DNA of 64,000 nucleotides from contig NC_018014.1 of assembly GCF_000265425.1 (NCBI RefSeq), positions 3,968,001 through 4,032,000 on the forward strand, given 5' to 3'. The translations under genes were made by a program, and so were the position numbers. The notes under the pieces were generated by a model. The model was not told the origin of the DNA, did no database searches, and was given only the letters and a program-made list of their open reading frames with translations. Positions 17,384-26,904 of the stretch are shown here, one piece after another (the stretch's first letter is position 1; each line of letters opens with the position of its first letter). This stretch comes from Terriglobus roseus DSM 18391 (lineage in GTDB: Bacteria > Acidobacteriota > Terriglobia > Terriglobales > Acidobacteriaceae).

Positions 17384-17804
17384 AGTGATGATCCTTTTCG
17401 GTTGGGCTTATAGCCCGTGCTTTGCAAAAATCCACGGGCAATTCGCCCGGAAACTTATAGTGCGATCAGGGACAGTGTCCCCCGGTTGCAGTGCGATTCT
17501 CCTTGGCCGAGAGCAAGGGGAGGAAATCGCGAAAACCCCCTCCACTGCCCCATCACGCTTTGCTACTAAGGGCCCGCCGACATGATCGTACGGGCTAGGT
17601 CGAAGACCGTTGCCAGCCTTACAGACCCATAGGAGACAGCTTCACCGGCATGGGTTGCCCGCGCGGATTCCTCCCACAGATTGGCCACGCCACAGGGCCA
17701 CCAGCAGTAGAGAATCGGGCATGATCCCCTGCGTGTCGCTGCATGTTGCAGTGTCCGGTAGCGTGCTTACAACACGCCGTCAGGAGGTCGGGAGAACGCC
17801 CTCG
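17384..17804. other. Intergenic region before ftsK; possible structured RNA, no gene recognised
   Basis: These 421 bp lie between the divergent four-helix gene and ftsK. There are local stems (GCCCG...CGGGC around 17572-17595 and GGTC-gaa-GACC around 17597) and G/C-rich runs without a convincing reading frame. I compared it by eye with 6S RNA, SRP RNA, tmRNA and RNase P consensus elements and could not assign any. The ftsK ribosome site is AGGAGGTCGGGAG at 17782-17794. Confidence 0.35.
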
Positions 17805-20525
17805 ATGAAGCCCTTACGCCTGGAGATGACTCCAACCCGCAGCCGCCGCCTCAATGAAGTCCTGGGCCTCGGGATGCTGACGCTCGCCGTACTGCTGTTG
17901 CTGTCCCTCATCAGCTACACGCCCGGTGACCCGTCGCTCAACACCGTCGGGGGTCTCACCGGACCCGGCGTGCTGCGCCCCGTACACAACTGGGCCGGGC
18001 GTCTTGGCGCCTCCGTCAGCGACATCCTGCTGCAGGTAATCGGTATCGCCTCGCTCATCTTCCCGCTCATGATCGGCCGCCTCGGTGTCTGCTGGCTCCG
18101 TTCGCGTCCCCAGGGCTCGCCCGCCGCTAAGAGCATCGGCCTTGTCCTCTGGATCCTCGCCGCACCCGCCGCGCTCGCACTCTTTCCCATCCACATGCTC
18201 TGGCGCAGCGCGCTGCCCATTGAAGGCGTCACCGGCCGGTTTATCGCCGACGCAGCCATCGCCCTGCTCAACTTCCCCGGCGCATGCGTCGTCATCTGCA
18301 TCGCACTCCTGCTCAGCGTCTACCTCTCCACCACCTTCACCTTCAATACCGCGCAGGACTGGGCGGGCCAGCGCCTCGGCTTCGCCTATCGTGCGCGTGA
18401 GCGTTACATCGCATGGCGCGGCAACCGCGGCGACCTCAAATCCGCGCGTGCCGCCAACCGTCTGGAAACCCGCCGCGAACGCATGGTGGCCAAGCAGGAT
18501 GCGGAAAACGCCCGCACCGCCGCCGCAGCCCAGCGCGCCGCCAGCGGTTCCCTCATCGCGGGCCTCTTCGCCAAGTGGGGCTTCTGGCGCAAGGGCATCC
18601 GTCCCGACACCGCCATCATCGACGAGCGTCCCGTCTCCCGCAGCATGTGGTCCCAGATGCCGCGCACCGACGTCGACGCAGGCCCCGAGCCTGAGTTCGC
18701 ACCGCTCCCCGGTCACCTCCAGGCCGCGGCAGAAGCGCACCTCATGCACGAAGGCGCCATCGCAACCGGCGTCCTCTCCAACACCATGGACGCGCCGCTG
18801 CACACCGCCGCGCAGGAGAACTTCTCCGACTGGAACCAGCCCGCGCCTGCCATCACTGAGTCCGATCCCTTCGACTGGATTCAGCGCGAAGCACCCCCAG
18901 CGCCCGCCCGCACAGGTCGTACCGCAGAGGTCGTTCCCTTCCCCGTCTCTGCCACACGCGTCGAAGCGGCGGCGCCACCACCGCCACCGGCCAACACCAT
19001 CTCTTTCGGCAAGCGTGCCGATGACAGCCTCAAGACCGTCACCCTCACAACCAAGAGCGTCCACGGCTACAAGCTGCCGCCCTCCTCACTCCTCTACCGC
19101 AGTGAAGAACACGCAACCGTACGCGAAGAAGCTCTCCGCGAAGAGGCCAAGGTCCTCGTAGAAAAGTGCGGCGAGTTCGGCGTCGACGGCCAGGTCACCC
19201 AGATCAATCCCGGTCCCGTCGTCACCACCTTCGAGTTCCGCCCGGACGCCGGCGTCAAGTACAGCCGCGTCACCGGCCTCGCAGACGATCTCTGCCTCGC
19301 CATGGCAGCCGAGTCCATCCTCATCGAACGCATGGCCGGCAAGAGCACCGTCGGCATCCAGGTCCCCAACCACGAGCGCGAGACCATCTGGCTGCGCGAC
19401 GTCGTCGAGTCCGAAGGCTTCGCCAACTCCAGGAGCAAGGTCGAGATGGCGATGGGCAAGGACATCAACGGCCGCATCGTCACCGCCAACCTCGCCGCCA
19501 TGCCGCACGTGCTCATCGCCGGTTCCACCGGATCGGGTAAGTCTGTCGCCATCAACGCCATGATCATGAGCGTCCTCTTCAAAGCCACGCCCGAAGAAGT
19601 TCGCATGATCCTCGTCGATCCCAAGCGCGTCGAGCTCGGCATGTACGAGGGCATTCCGCACCTCTTCACGCCCATCATCACCGAGCCAAAGCTCGCCGCC
19701 AACGCCCTCAAGAACGCTGTCCGCGAGATGGAGCGCCGCCTCAAGCTCCTCGCATCCCGCCACGTCCGCAACCTGGACCAGTACAACAAGCTCTTCGAAA
19801 GCGGCCAGCTCTTCAACGAAGACGGCGAAGAGCAGCAGCCCCTGCCCTACATCATGATCATCATCGACGAGCTCGCCGACCTCATGATGCTCGACAAGGC
19901 CAACGTCGAAGAGTCCATCACACGCCTCGCGCAGATGGCCCGCGCCGTCGGCATCCACCTCGTCCTGGCAACCCAGCGCCCCAGCGTCGACGTCATCACC
20001 GGCCTCATCAAGGCCAACGTCCCAACGCGTATGTCCTTCCGCCTCGCCACTAAGGTCGACAGCCGCACCATCATCGACTCCAACGGCGCTGAGAGCCTCC
20101 TGGGCCGCGGCGACATGCTCTTCCTGCCGCCAGGCACCAGCCGCCTGCAGCGCGTCCACGCTCCCTTCGTCACCGAGAAGGAGATCTCCGACGTCGTCGC
20201 CTTCTGGAAGGCACAGGGCGAAGCCGAGTACGTCGAAGGCTTCCTCGAAGGCCCAAAGGACGACAAGGGCAACGACCTGGGCGAGGACGGCGAGAACAAC
20301 AACAACGACGAACTCTTCGACGACGCCGTCCGCCTCGTCTACGAGTTCGGCAAGGCCAGCACCTCGCTCCTGCAACGCCGTCTCCGCATCGGCTACGGTC
20401 GCGCCGCCTCCCTGATCGACATGATGGAGCGCGACGGCCTCGTAGGTCCCGCAGACGGCTCACGCCCCCGCGAGATCCTCAAGTCGCAGGACTTCTACCG
20501 CGAGGTCGACGAAGCCGTCCGCTAA
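17805..20525 (+). CDS. ftsK: DNA translocase FtsK/SpoIIIE
   Basis: The 906-residue protein starts at ATG 17805 behind a strong ribosome site. An open extension to 17610 has no coding character. The N-terminus has four membrane helices (LGMLTLAVLLLLSLISYTPG first, the fourth about residue 180). A basic and Pro/Ala-rich linker follows, then the motor with Walker A GSTGSGKSVAINAM, Walker B YIMIIIDELADLMM and the LATQRPSVDVITGLIKAN segment. The C-terminal gamma winged helix (TSLLQRRLRIGYGRAASLID) reads polar DNA sites. It pumps chromosome termini through the septum and activates dimer resolution. A 14-bp terminator hairpin follows the stop. Confidence 0.96.
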   Translation: MKPLRLEMTPTRSRRLNEVLGLGMLTLAVLLLLSLISYTPGDPSLNTVGGLTGPGVLRPVHNWAGRLGASVSDILLQVIGIASLIFPLMIGRLGVCWLRSRPQGSPAAKSIGLVLWILAAPAALALFPIHMLWRSALPIEGVTGRFIADAAIALLNFPGACVVICIALLLSVYLSTTFTFNTAQDWAGQRLGFAYRARERYIAWRGNRGDLKSARAANRLETRRERMVAKQDAENARTAAAAQRAASGSLIAGLFAKWGFWRKGIRPDTAIIDERPVSRSMWSQMPRTDVDAGPEPEFAPLPGHLQAAAEAHLMHEGAIATGVLSNTMDAPLHTAAQENFSDWNQPAPAITESDPFDWIQREAPPAPARTGRTAEVVPFPVSATRVEAAAPPPPPANTISFGKRADDSLKTVTLTTKSVHGYKLPPSSLLYRSEEHATVREEALREEAKVLVEKCGEFGVDGQVTQINPGPVVTTFEFRPDAGVKYSRVTGLADDLCLAMAAESILIERMAGKSTVGIQVPNHERETIWLRDVVESEGFANSRSKVEMAMGKDINGRIVTANLAAMPHVLIAGSTGSGKSVAINAMIMSVLFKATPEEVRMILVDPKRVELGMYEGIPHLFTPIITEPKLAANALKNAVREMERRLKLLASRHVRNLDQYNKLFESGQLFNEDGEEQQPLPYIMIIIDELADLMMLDKANVEESITRLAQMARAVGIHLVLATQRPSVDVITGLIKANVPTRMSFRLATKVDSRTIIDSNGAESLLGRGDMLFLPPGTSRLQRVHAPFVTEKEISDVVAFWKAQGEAEYVEGFLEGPKDDKGNDLGEDGENNNNDELFDDAVRLVYEFGKASTSLLQRRLRIGYGRAASLIDMMERDGLVGPADGSRPREILKSQDFYREVDEAVR

Positions 20526-20548
20526 CGAGTACCCCATCAACGAAACAC

Positions 20549-20579
20549 AGAGGGCCGCACCCAAAGGGTGCGGCCCTCT
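20549..20579 (+). terminator. Intrinsic terminator after ftsK
   Basis: A perfect 14-bp stem AGAGGGCCGCACCC/GGGTGCGGCCCTCT with an AAA loop, starting 23 bp after the ftsK stop. Confidence 0.85.
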
Positions 20580-20615
20580 TCGCATCCGTACCCGCCGGCT
20601 GCTAGGCTGTTCCGC

Positions 20616-21116
20616 ATGCGAATCTGCCTGCGCCTGCTCATCACCGCCACCGTTCTCCTCGCCGCAAACACGCTGCACGCGCAGGGACGTGGCGGCGACG
20701 ACAACAACAAACCCGTCAACAACACTGAGACGATTCATTACGCGTGCACAGCCGACGGTGTACAGCGCATTAGCGACGCATACTCCGGCTCCGCCTACAC
20801 CGATAACTCCCCCAAAATCAAATACATACTCCCCATCGAAGGCGCCCGCGCAAGAGGCGAATGGAACGAAGTAGAACGCCTCGCCCAAATGTCAATCAAA
20901 TCAGCACCTTACTGCTACACGCCCTACTTCAACCACGCGCAATACCTCATGCGCCAATGCAAACTACCAGAAGCAAAAACAGCCCTGATCGACTTCCTGA
21001 CCCGCGTAAACACTGACCCAACCTACGCCCCGCTCATTACCCTCGCAAAGGCCGCACAAGAGCAACTCGAAAGCGGAAGAGACCCAAGCGGCTGCACCGC
21101 ACCACCAGCGAAATAG
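20616..21116 (+). CDS. Small exported protein of unknown function
   Basis: From ATG 20616 the product is 166 residues with a signal peptide (MRICLRLLITATVLLAANTL, cleavage near HAQ). The mature part has four Cys residues and two helical, TPR-like segments (AQMSIKSAPYCYTPYFNHAQ; TALIDFLTRVNTDPTYAPLI). Base composition in the second half is noticeably more A-rich than its neighbours. A start at 20568 would lie inside the ftsK terminator. It converges on the gene ending at 21126 with 9 bp between, and no hairpin was seen. Confidence 0.65.
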   Translation: MRICLRLLITATVLLAANTLHAQGRGGDDNNKPVNNTETIHYACTADGVQRISDAYSGSAYTDNSPKIKYILPIEGARARGEWNEVERLAQMSIKSAPYCYTPYFNHAQYLMRQCKLPEAKTALIDFLTRVNTDPTYAPLITLAKAAQEQLESGRDPSGCTAPPAK

Positions 21117-21125
21117 CAGCAAACG

Positions 21126-22109
21126 TTAGCGTTTCGTAAGCTTCAACAAAGGAATCGCAGTCAGGAAAAACGCCGCAACAGCAACGGCAAACGCAATCGC
21201 CAGCCGAAGCCGCGCCGTCATGCGGAACCGCGGTGCACGCACCGGCGCTACATAGTCAGGGTTAGGCTGCATCGGCCCCATCGTCGCCAGCAGCGGCGAG
21301 CTCTTCGGCTGATAGTGCAATGCGTAGTCGTACCGCGGCGGCAACGCGGTCGCATCGCCCAGCAGCAACCGGACAGGCGAAGACGACACCGGCTGAAAGC
21401 AGATCTCCCGCCGCCGCATCTCCAGCACGATCGACTGCGGTGCGGGCGGCGCTCCACGCGGCGACACAATCGCACCGCTCACGCCTGCCTTCGCACGAGC
21501 CACCGCAGCCTGCACCACAACGGTGATGTCCGCCTCATCCTGCAGGTTCGCGCCGATCGTGAAGGGAGCGGCGGCGCGCGAGGGACCAAGCGTCGTGCGC
21601 AACTCCTCAGCCTGCGCCAGGTTCATCCGAGCCGCAGCGCGCAGGCTCACCTCGGTGTTCGCGGCAGGCGCGGGCTCCAGCCGCACGCGCTCCACCGGCA
21701 CATGCGCAGACAACAGATCCTCCTGGTAGAAGCGCCCCGGCACCGCGGCGCTGCCGCCCTTCGTCGCTCCCGAAGATTGCGACGGCACCAGCGGCAGGAT
21801 CTTCACGGTCTCGTAGAGGGAACGATCATCCGCAGGCGGCGCGCCCGCATCGCCCGTGCGGTCATCGAAGCTCACGTCCGTAGCGTAGGGAATCTCATAA
21901 CCATCCTGTACCAGCCGTACGTCGCGCAATCCCGGCGCCGCATGCGCGTACAGATCGGCATCCACAATCACGCACTGTTCTGCCTCAGACAGCGGCTGCG
22001 GCGCAGTGAGCACACGCTGCCATCGGCTGCGAGCCAGCGGGCCGGTTGGGGTCGCAGGCGGCGGAACGAACAGCAGCGCCGCAACGCCGAGTTGCACAAG
22101 CATCTTCAT
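21126..22109 (-). CDS. Exported, C-terminally membrane-anchored protein (DUF3999-like)
   Basis: The 327-residue protein has an N-terminal signal (MKMLVQLGVAALLFVPPP) and one C-terminal membrane helix (LRLAIAFAVAVAAFFLTAIP) with a short basic tail. The periplasmic part begins with a segment (VDADLYAHAAPGLRDVRLVQ, then DGYEIPYAT) resembling DUF3999 proteins, beta-sandwich domains found with cell-envelope genes. The function is unknown. It is divergent from the response regulator at 22224, with 114 bp between. Confidence 0.68.
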   Translation of the reverse strand: MKMLVQLGVAALLFVPPPATPTGPLARSRWQRVLTAPQPLSEAEQCVIVDADLYAHAAPGLRDVRLVQDGYEIPYATDVSFDDRTGDAGAPPADDRSLYETVKILPLVPSQSSGATKGGSAAVPGRFYQEDLLSAHVPVERVRLEPAPAANTEVSLRAAARMNLAQAEELRTTLGPSRAAAPFTIGANLQDEADITVVVQAAVARAKAGVSGAIVSPRGAPPAPQSIVLEMRRREICFQPVSSSPVRLLLGDATALPPRYDYALHYQPKSSPLLATMGPMQPNPDYVAPVRAPRFRMTARLRLAIAFAVAVAAFFLTAIPLLKLTKR

Positions 22110-22223
22110 CGTCGTCCTGTGTCGCGAGCAAAAGCGCCTGCGACATCAGCCGATTGTATCGGCCTGGGTCCCCCCTCGCTCCATACCTGCACAGTGGCAG
22201 TCGGAAGATGTACCCTGCAAACC

Positions 22224-22976
22224 ATGCGTAATGGACGTTCCCTGCTGCTGGTCGATGACGACGAAACGACCCGCGATCTACTCTCAATGCTCCTGGGAGG
22301 AGAAGGCTGGCAAATAACAGTCGCGAAGGGTGGAGAAGAGTCCCTTCGCATCGTCAGCCAGTCCCCTCCCGATGTGATCCTCAGCGATCTGCAGATGCCG
22401 GGCCTGTGCGGCGCCCCGATGGCAACCGCGCTTCGCGTCAGCATGTCGGCACTTTCGGAGATGCCCTTGCTGATCGCGATGACCGCGACAACAGCCAGCA
22501 GCGCTCCGGCCGGCTTCGATGACCTGATACAGAAACCCTTCGATCCGGGCGACCTCCTGCGAAGATGCGAAGCTCTGTGGAACGGCAAGCTCCCTGCAAC
22601 GCCGGGCGCTTGCGCCATGGACGCAACCGAGCCTGTCATTGCGATCGAATCCTTCTACCGCATGAAAGCCGCCATGCCTGCGGCTCAGCTCCGTTCGCTC
22701 TATGACTTCGCCCTCGTCGACGCTGAGGCCCGCATCGCACGCATGTCGGAAGCATTGGAGACAAGCGATGACACAACCTACCGGCGCGAGGCGCATGCCC
22801 TCAAGGGCAGCTGCGCCATGGTGGGTGCTTTGCGTCTACGCACGCTTGCATCCACTGCGGAGGAGACAGGCCTGCCAAGTAAACCGTTGACGGGGTGGAA
22901 ACCCCTTCAGCATTTCCGTGAAGAACTCGGGCAGATTCGTCATATGCTGGAGTCGCTCCTCCCCAGTACATCGTGA
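22224..22976 (+). CDS. Response regulator with receiver and C-terminal Hpt domain
   Basis: The 250-residue protein starts at ATG 22224. Residues 1-115 are a receiver (SLLLVDDDETTRDLLSMLLG with the acidic pocket; phospho-acceptor Asp in ILSDLQMPG; conserved Lys in LIQKPFDPGDLL). Residues about 145-245 are a histidine phosphotransfer domain with the motif AHALKGSCAMVGA. The combination suggests a phosphorelay intermediate taking phosphate from a separate hybrid kinase. No kinase gene is adjacent. The NarL-type regulator that follows after 62 bp on the same strand is a plausible partner. Confidence 0.88.
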   Translation: MRNGRSLLLVDDDETTRDLLSMLLGGEGWQITVAKGGEESLRIVSQSPPDVILSDLQMPGLCGAPMATALRVSMSALSEMPLLIAMTATTASSAPAGFDDLIQKPFDPGDLLRRCEALWNGKLPATPGACAMDATEPVIAIESFYRMKAAMPAAQLRSLYDFALVDAEARIARMSEALETSDDTTYRREAHALKGSCAMVGALRLRTLASTAEETGLPSKPLTGWKPLQHFREELGQIRHMLESLLPSTS

Positions 22977-23038
22977 TTACCCGGTACGGCATCCATCAAC
23001 CCACTAAGTAGTTTTTCTCCGGCATTCGAAGGTATCAA

Positions 23039-23779
23039 GTGCGCGAAGGTGAGAAGGCAAACGTGAAGGCATTCGAAGAAGCAGCACCCGTCCGCAGGCC
23101 CGCAGCAACCGGCATGCCCGCCGTCCGCCTTGTCGTTGCGGATGATCACCCCGTCGTCCGCTTCGGCGTGAAGAACATGCTGATGAGCGAGCCCGGGTTT
23201 GAGATCGTCGCCGAGGCCGAAGACGGCGAAGAGGCGATCACGCAGACGCTCGAGCATGAGCCCGATGTCTTGCTGCTCGATCTACAGATGCCACGCCTGC
23301 CCGGCCTCGAAGCCATGCGCGCCATCATGTCGAAGTCGCCGCGCGTCAAGATCATCCTGCTCACCAGCACCATCTCGACCCAGCAGATCATCGAAGCGCT
23401 GCAGATCGGCGCCCGCGGCATCGTCTTGAAAGAGTCAGTCGCCGGTGACCTTACCGAATCGATTCGTGCCGTCACGAGCGGTGATTACTGGATCGGCGGC
23501 GAGCGCGTCGTGAACTTGCTGCAGGCCCTTCACGGTCTGATGGCAAAAGCAGCAGCCGTTCCGGAACGCAAGACCTTCGGTCTCACCCCGCGCGAACTGG
23601 AAGTCGTGCAGTGCATCGTCGAAGGCTGCAGCAACAAGGACATCGCGAAGCAGTTCATCATCAGCGAAGAGACCGTGAAGCGCCACCTCTCGAACACCTT
23701 CGACAAGACCGGCGTCTCCACCCGCCTCGAACTCGCACTCTTCGCCATCTCGCACAAGCTCGTCGCACCCATTGATTGA
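23039..23779 (+). CDS. NarL/FixJ-family response regulator
   Basis: The product is 246 residues from GTG 23039, or 221 from ATG 23114, which is closer to the family's length. The receiver (RLVVADDHPVVRFGVKNML; Asp in LLLDLQMPRLPG; Lys in GIVLKESV) is followed by a LuxR-type helix-turn-helix (LTPRELEVVQCIVEGCSNKD, then ISEETVKRHLSNTFDKTGVS). It is a cytosolic DNA-binding regulator whose kinase is not in the window. The upstream GAAGG is a weak ribosome site for the GTG. It is terminated by the hairpin at 23807. Confidence 0.9.
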   Translation: MREGEKANVKAFEEAAPVRRPAATGMPAVRLVVADDHPVVRFGVKNMLMSEPGFEIVAEAEDGEEAITQTLEHEPDVLLLDLQMPRLPGLEAMRAIMSKSPRVKIILLTSTISTQQIIEALQIGARGIVLKESVAGDLTESIRAVTSGDYWIGGERVVNLLQALHGLMAKAAAVPERKTFGLTPRELEVVQCIVEGCSNKDIAKQFIISEETVKRHLSNTFDKTGVSTRLELALFAISHKLVAPID

Positions 23780-23806
23780 TTCGCTCATTGGTTTGTTCTG
23801 ATCGAA

Positions 23807-23831
23807 AAGCGCAGCCACTCCGGCTGCGCTT
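23807..23831 (+). terminator. Intrinsic terminator after NarL-type regulator
   Basis: A 10-bp stem AAGCGCAGCC/GGCTGCGCTT with a 5-nt loop, followed by CTTCTTTG. Confidence 0.85.
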
Positions 23832-23901
23832 CTTCTTTGCTGGATCAAACCGCGATACGAGCTCCCACCCCGATCAACCCAACGGTCGTAGACTAGGAAC
23901 G

Positions 23902-25218
23902 ATGCCGATTTCGCTCTTTAACTCCGGAGAAAAACCGAAGAAGCCCAGTTTCTTCCAGCGCATGCGCGACGCCGTCACCGGCGAGACCTCCGCCGCGCCC
24001 GAAACACACGACACCGAAACACCCGCCACAGAAACACCCAGCACCGAAACCATTGCGCCGCAGACGCCCCTTGAGTTGCTGGAACGCGAAGGCAGCGGCA
24101 CGCTCCCCATCGTCGAGCCGGAGATGCTCTCCCCTATCGACCTCGCGCAGGCCGCGGATGAGGCCGTCGAACGCGAGCTTGGCCCGGAGGCCGTAACACC
24201 CACACCGCCGCCAACGGCAGTCCCCGATCCCACGCGCAACGAGTTCGGCCTGAAGCCGATGACCTCAAACTTCTCCTTCGGCGGCTACGCCAGTGCAGAG
24301 GAAGAGGAGGCAGGCTTCCTCGACAAGATGCGCTCGGCCGTTGAGCGCACGCGCGACCAGTTCGGCGATTCGCTCAGCAGCGTCCTCGCAATGGGCCGCA
24401 CCGTAGACGATGAGGTCCTCGACGACCTCGAAGCCGTTTTGCTGACCGCCGATATTGGCTCCACCACGACGCAGGAGGTCATCCGAAATCTGCGTCAGCG
24501 CGCACGGCGCGAAAACGCCACCACCGACGACCTGAAGCTCATGCTGAAGGAAGAGCTGCGCGCCATCCTCGATTCCGTTCAGCAGCCTACCAATCACCCG
24601 CCGCAGCCGCCGGAAGTCATCATGATGGTCGGCGTCAACGGCACGGGCAAGACCACCACCAGTGGCAAACTTGCGGCCCTGTACGGCACGCACGGCCGCA
24701 AGGCCCTGCTCTGCGCCGCAGACACCTTTCGCGCCGCCGCAATCGAGCAGCTCGAGGTGTGGGCGAAGCGCTCGAACGTCGAAATCATCAAGACCAAGCA
24801 GGGCGGCGACCCCTCGGCTGCGCTCTACGACGCCATGACTGCCGGCAAGGCGCGCGGCGTGGACATCGTCATCGTCGACACCGCGGGCCGCCTGCACAAC
24901 AAGGCAGGCCTGATGGCTGAGCTCGATAAGATGCGGCGCACCGCGCACAAGCTCGTCCCCGGCGCGCCCCACCAGGTCTTCCTCGTCATGGACGCGACAA
25001 CCGGCCAGAACGGCATGCAGCAGGCACGCCTGTTTACTGAGAGCGCCGGCGTCACGGGCATCGTGCTTACCAAGCTGGACGGCACGGCGAAGGGCGGCAT
25101 CGTCATCGCCATCGCTCGCGAGCTGCGCCTTCCCGTCGTCTTCGCAGGCACAGGAGAAAAGATGGAAGACATCATTCCCTTCAACTCCGACGCCTTCCTC
25201 GACTCTTTGCTCGGATAG
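23902..25218 (+). CDS. ftsY: Signal recognition particle receptor FtsY
   Basis: From ATG 23902 (AGGAACG upstream) the protein is 438 residues. Residues 1-140 are an acidic, Thr/Pro/Glu-rich membrane-associating A-region with repeated TETP elements. The N domain follows, then the GTPase G domain: [16 protein letters not shown] (P-loop), [28 protein letters not shown] and [12 protein letters not shown]. With Ffh it delivers ribosome-nascent chains to SecYEG. The longer frame from 23776 would run through the preceding terminator and is rejected. The next gene starts 4 bp after the stop. Confidence 0.96.
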   Translation: MPISLFNSGEKPKKPSFFQRMRDAVTGETSAAPETHDTETPATETPSTETIAPQTPLELLEREGSGTLPIVEPEMLSPIDLAQAADEAVERELGPEAVTPTPPPTAVPDPTRNEFGLKPMTSNFSFGGYASAEEEEAGFLDKMRSAVERTRDQFGDSLSSVLAMGRTVDDEVLDDLEAVLLTADIGSTTTQEVIRNLRQRARRENATTDDLKLMLKEELRAILDSVQQPTNHPPQPPEVIMMVGVNGTGKTTTSGKLAALYGTHGRKALLCAADTFRAAAIEQLEVWAKRSNVEIIKTKQGGDPSAALYDAMTAGKARGVDIVIVDTAGRLHNKAGLMAELDKMRRTAHKLVPGAPHQVFLVMDATTGQNGMQQARLFTESAGVTGIVLTKLDGTAKGGIVIAIARELRLPVVFAGTGEKMEDIIPFNSDAFLDSLLG

Positions 25219-25221
25219 CCG

Positions 25222-25638
25222 ATGACTTCGTTCACCATAAGCCTGCAGGTGCATCACGTCGCTCGCGATCTGAATTTCCTCACGGAAAGCCTCGCGACCC
25301 AGCCAGTCTTCTGCCTGAGAGCTGGTCAACAGGTCGGAACGACGGTGCGCAAGACAAGCGTGTGGCACGCCCTGCTCTTTCAGGGATCCACGCACCAGCA
25401 CTTTGAAATGGCTCTCGAAGCCCTCCTGCGTTTCCTCAAGCAGCATGATGAAACGCTAGCGGAGTTTGCAGGAGAGGATGGCCTGCTGGAGACGCTCTTC
25501 ACCTTCACCATCCCGGTCTCCCAGGCCCAGGCAGGCGATATGGCGCACTCCGTAAACCTGCACCCATTCCTGCTCTACGAACTATCGTCCCGACAAATCG
25601 GTGTAAAGGTTCAGACTGCCTTCGCGGCAGCGACCTAA
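25222..25638 (+). CDS. DUF4279-like protein
   Basis: The 138-residue cytosolic protein lies 3 bp behind ftsY and is likely co-transcribed. Its pattern (an early leucine-rich strand, a [12 protein letters not shown] strand with aromatic Trp, then [20 protein letters not shown] helix and a [19 protein letters not shown] strand pair) resembles DUF4279. Members of that family are small proteins of unknown role, some linked to contact-dependent systems. No toxin or immunity partner lies nearby here. Confidence 0.6.
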   Translation: MTSFTISLQVHHVARDLNFLTESLATQPVFCLRAGQQVGTTVRKTSVWHALLFQGSTHQHFEMALEALLRFLKQHDETLAEFAGEDGLLETLFTFTIPVSQAQAGDMAHSVNLHPFLLYELSSRQIGVKVQTAFAAAT

Positions 25639-25680
25639 CGAATAACGTCAGACAGCACCGCACGAGCATCTGATATCACA

Positions 25681-26895
25681 ATGCCCTTCTCAGCCACCGA
25701 TACAGCACACATGCAGCGCGCACTCGAGCTCGCGAAGGCCACACTTGGTCTCGCCTCGCCGAATCCGCAGGTGGGCTGCGTCCTGGCCCATGACAACGTT
25801 GTGGTTGGCGAAGGCGCACACCGCTTCGATCTGCGCGACCACGCTGAAGTCGTCGCGCTGAAGCAGGCGGGCGAGCAGGCGGGCGGCGCAACCGCTTACG
25901 TCACGCTGGAGCCGTGCTCGCACTACGGCCGCACCGGCCCCTGCGCCAATGCCCTGCTCGACGCAGGTGTGGCACGCGTCGTCGCTGCAACACTCGATCC
26001 CAACCCTCTCGTCGCCACCCGCGGTATGGCCATCCTGGAAAACGGTGGCGTCGTCGCCGAACACGGCCTGCTGCAAGCGGAAGCTCGCGCCATGAACGAC
26101 GCCTTCGCGCGGCACATCCTCACGGGCCTGCCGCTGGTCACACTCAAGTCTGCACTCAGCGTCGACGGCAAGCTGGCGCCGCTGCCCATCCAGCGCACCG
26201 CCAACGCGCCCTTCTGGCTCACCGGCACCGCCGCGCGCGAAGAGGTCCATCGCTTCCGACACGCCAGCGACGCCATCCTGACCGGCATCGGCACCGTGTT
26301 GGCCGATGACCCGCTCATCACCGACCGTAGCAACCTGCAGCGCCGCCGCCGGCTGATGCGTGTCGTGCTCGACACACGCTGCCGCCTGCCGCTGACCTCG
26401 CGCCTGGTCGAAAGCGCCAATGAAGATCTGATCGTCTTCTGCTCGCGCTCCGCGCCAAACGACCGTCAGCGCGCGCTGCGTCAGCGCGGAGCCATCGTGG
26501 AACCCATGCCCACGCTCACGCCCGCGCAGCGTGGGACACAAAGCAGCAAGCTCGAACTCGATCTCCGCGCCATCCTCAAGCGACTGGGCGAACTCGACCT
26601 CCTCAGCGTCTTGCTGGAGAGCGGCCCGGGCCTGAACGCAGCCTTCCTCAACGCAGGGCTCGTCGACAAGGTCGTCCTCTTCTTCAGCGAAACCGAACTC
26701 GGTGACCAGGCCATCCCCTTCGCCACCGGCGGCCCGTCCCCCTTTGCGCTCATTGAACAGCTCAGCAACATCGACCGCTGCGACTTCGTCAGCGAACTCA
26801 CCAACGGCGCACGCCAGCTCGATGCCTGCGTGCGCGGCACGCTGCACGACCCCTGGGCCGAAACCTTCACCCTCACCCCGACCTCCGCGGCATAA
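25681..26895 (+). CDS. ribD: Bifunctional riboflavin deaminase/reductase
   Basis: The 404-residue protein has an N-terminal cytidine-deaminase-like zinc domain (HAEVVAL; PCSHYGRTGPCANALLDAG supplying the two Cys ligands) and a C-terminal reductase (LKSALSVDGKLAPL; VLLESGPGLNAAFLNAGLVD). It catalyses the second and third steps after GTP cyclohydrolase II in riboflavin synthesis. ribE follows 9 bp later. No FMN riboswitch is seen in the 42 bp upstream, and ribBA and ribH are absent from the window. Confidence 0.95.
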   Translation: MPFSATDTAHMQRALELAKATLGLASPNPQVGCVLAHDNVVVGEGAHRFDLRDHAEVVALKQAGEQAGGATAYVTLEPCSHYGRTGPCANALLDAGVARVVAATLDPNPLVATRGMAILENGGVVAEHGLLQAEARAMNDAFARHILTGLPLVTLKSALSVDGKLAPLPIQRTANAPFWLTGTAAREEVHRFRHASDAILTGIGTVLADDPLITDRSNLQRRRRLMRVVLDTRCRLPLTSRLVESANEDLIVFCSRSAPNDRQRALRQRGAIVEPMPTLTPAQRGTQSSKLELDLRAILKRLGELDLLSVLLESGPGLNAAFLNAGLVDKVVLFFSETELGDQAIPFATGGPSPFALIEQLSNIDRCDFVSELTNGARQLDACVRGTLHDPWAETFTLTPTSAA

Positions 26896-26904
26896 AATCA
26901 AAGC

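Noticed and set aside
17814-20375. Long minus-strand frames opposite ftsK
   Set aside because: Their composition is that of codon mirror images of FtsK, and there are no ribosome sites.
25672-26901. 403-codon minus-strand frame opposite ribD
   Set aside because: It is antisense to a fully motif-supported ribD. Its Gly/Asp/Glu-rich product matches no family.
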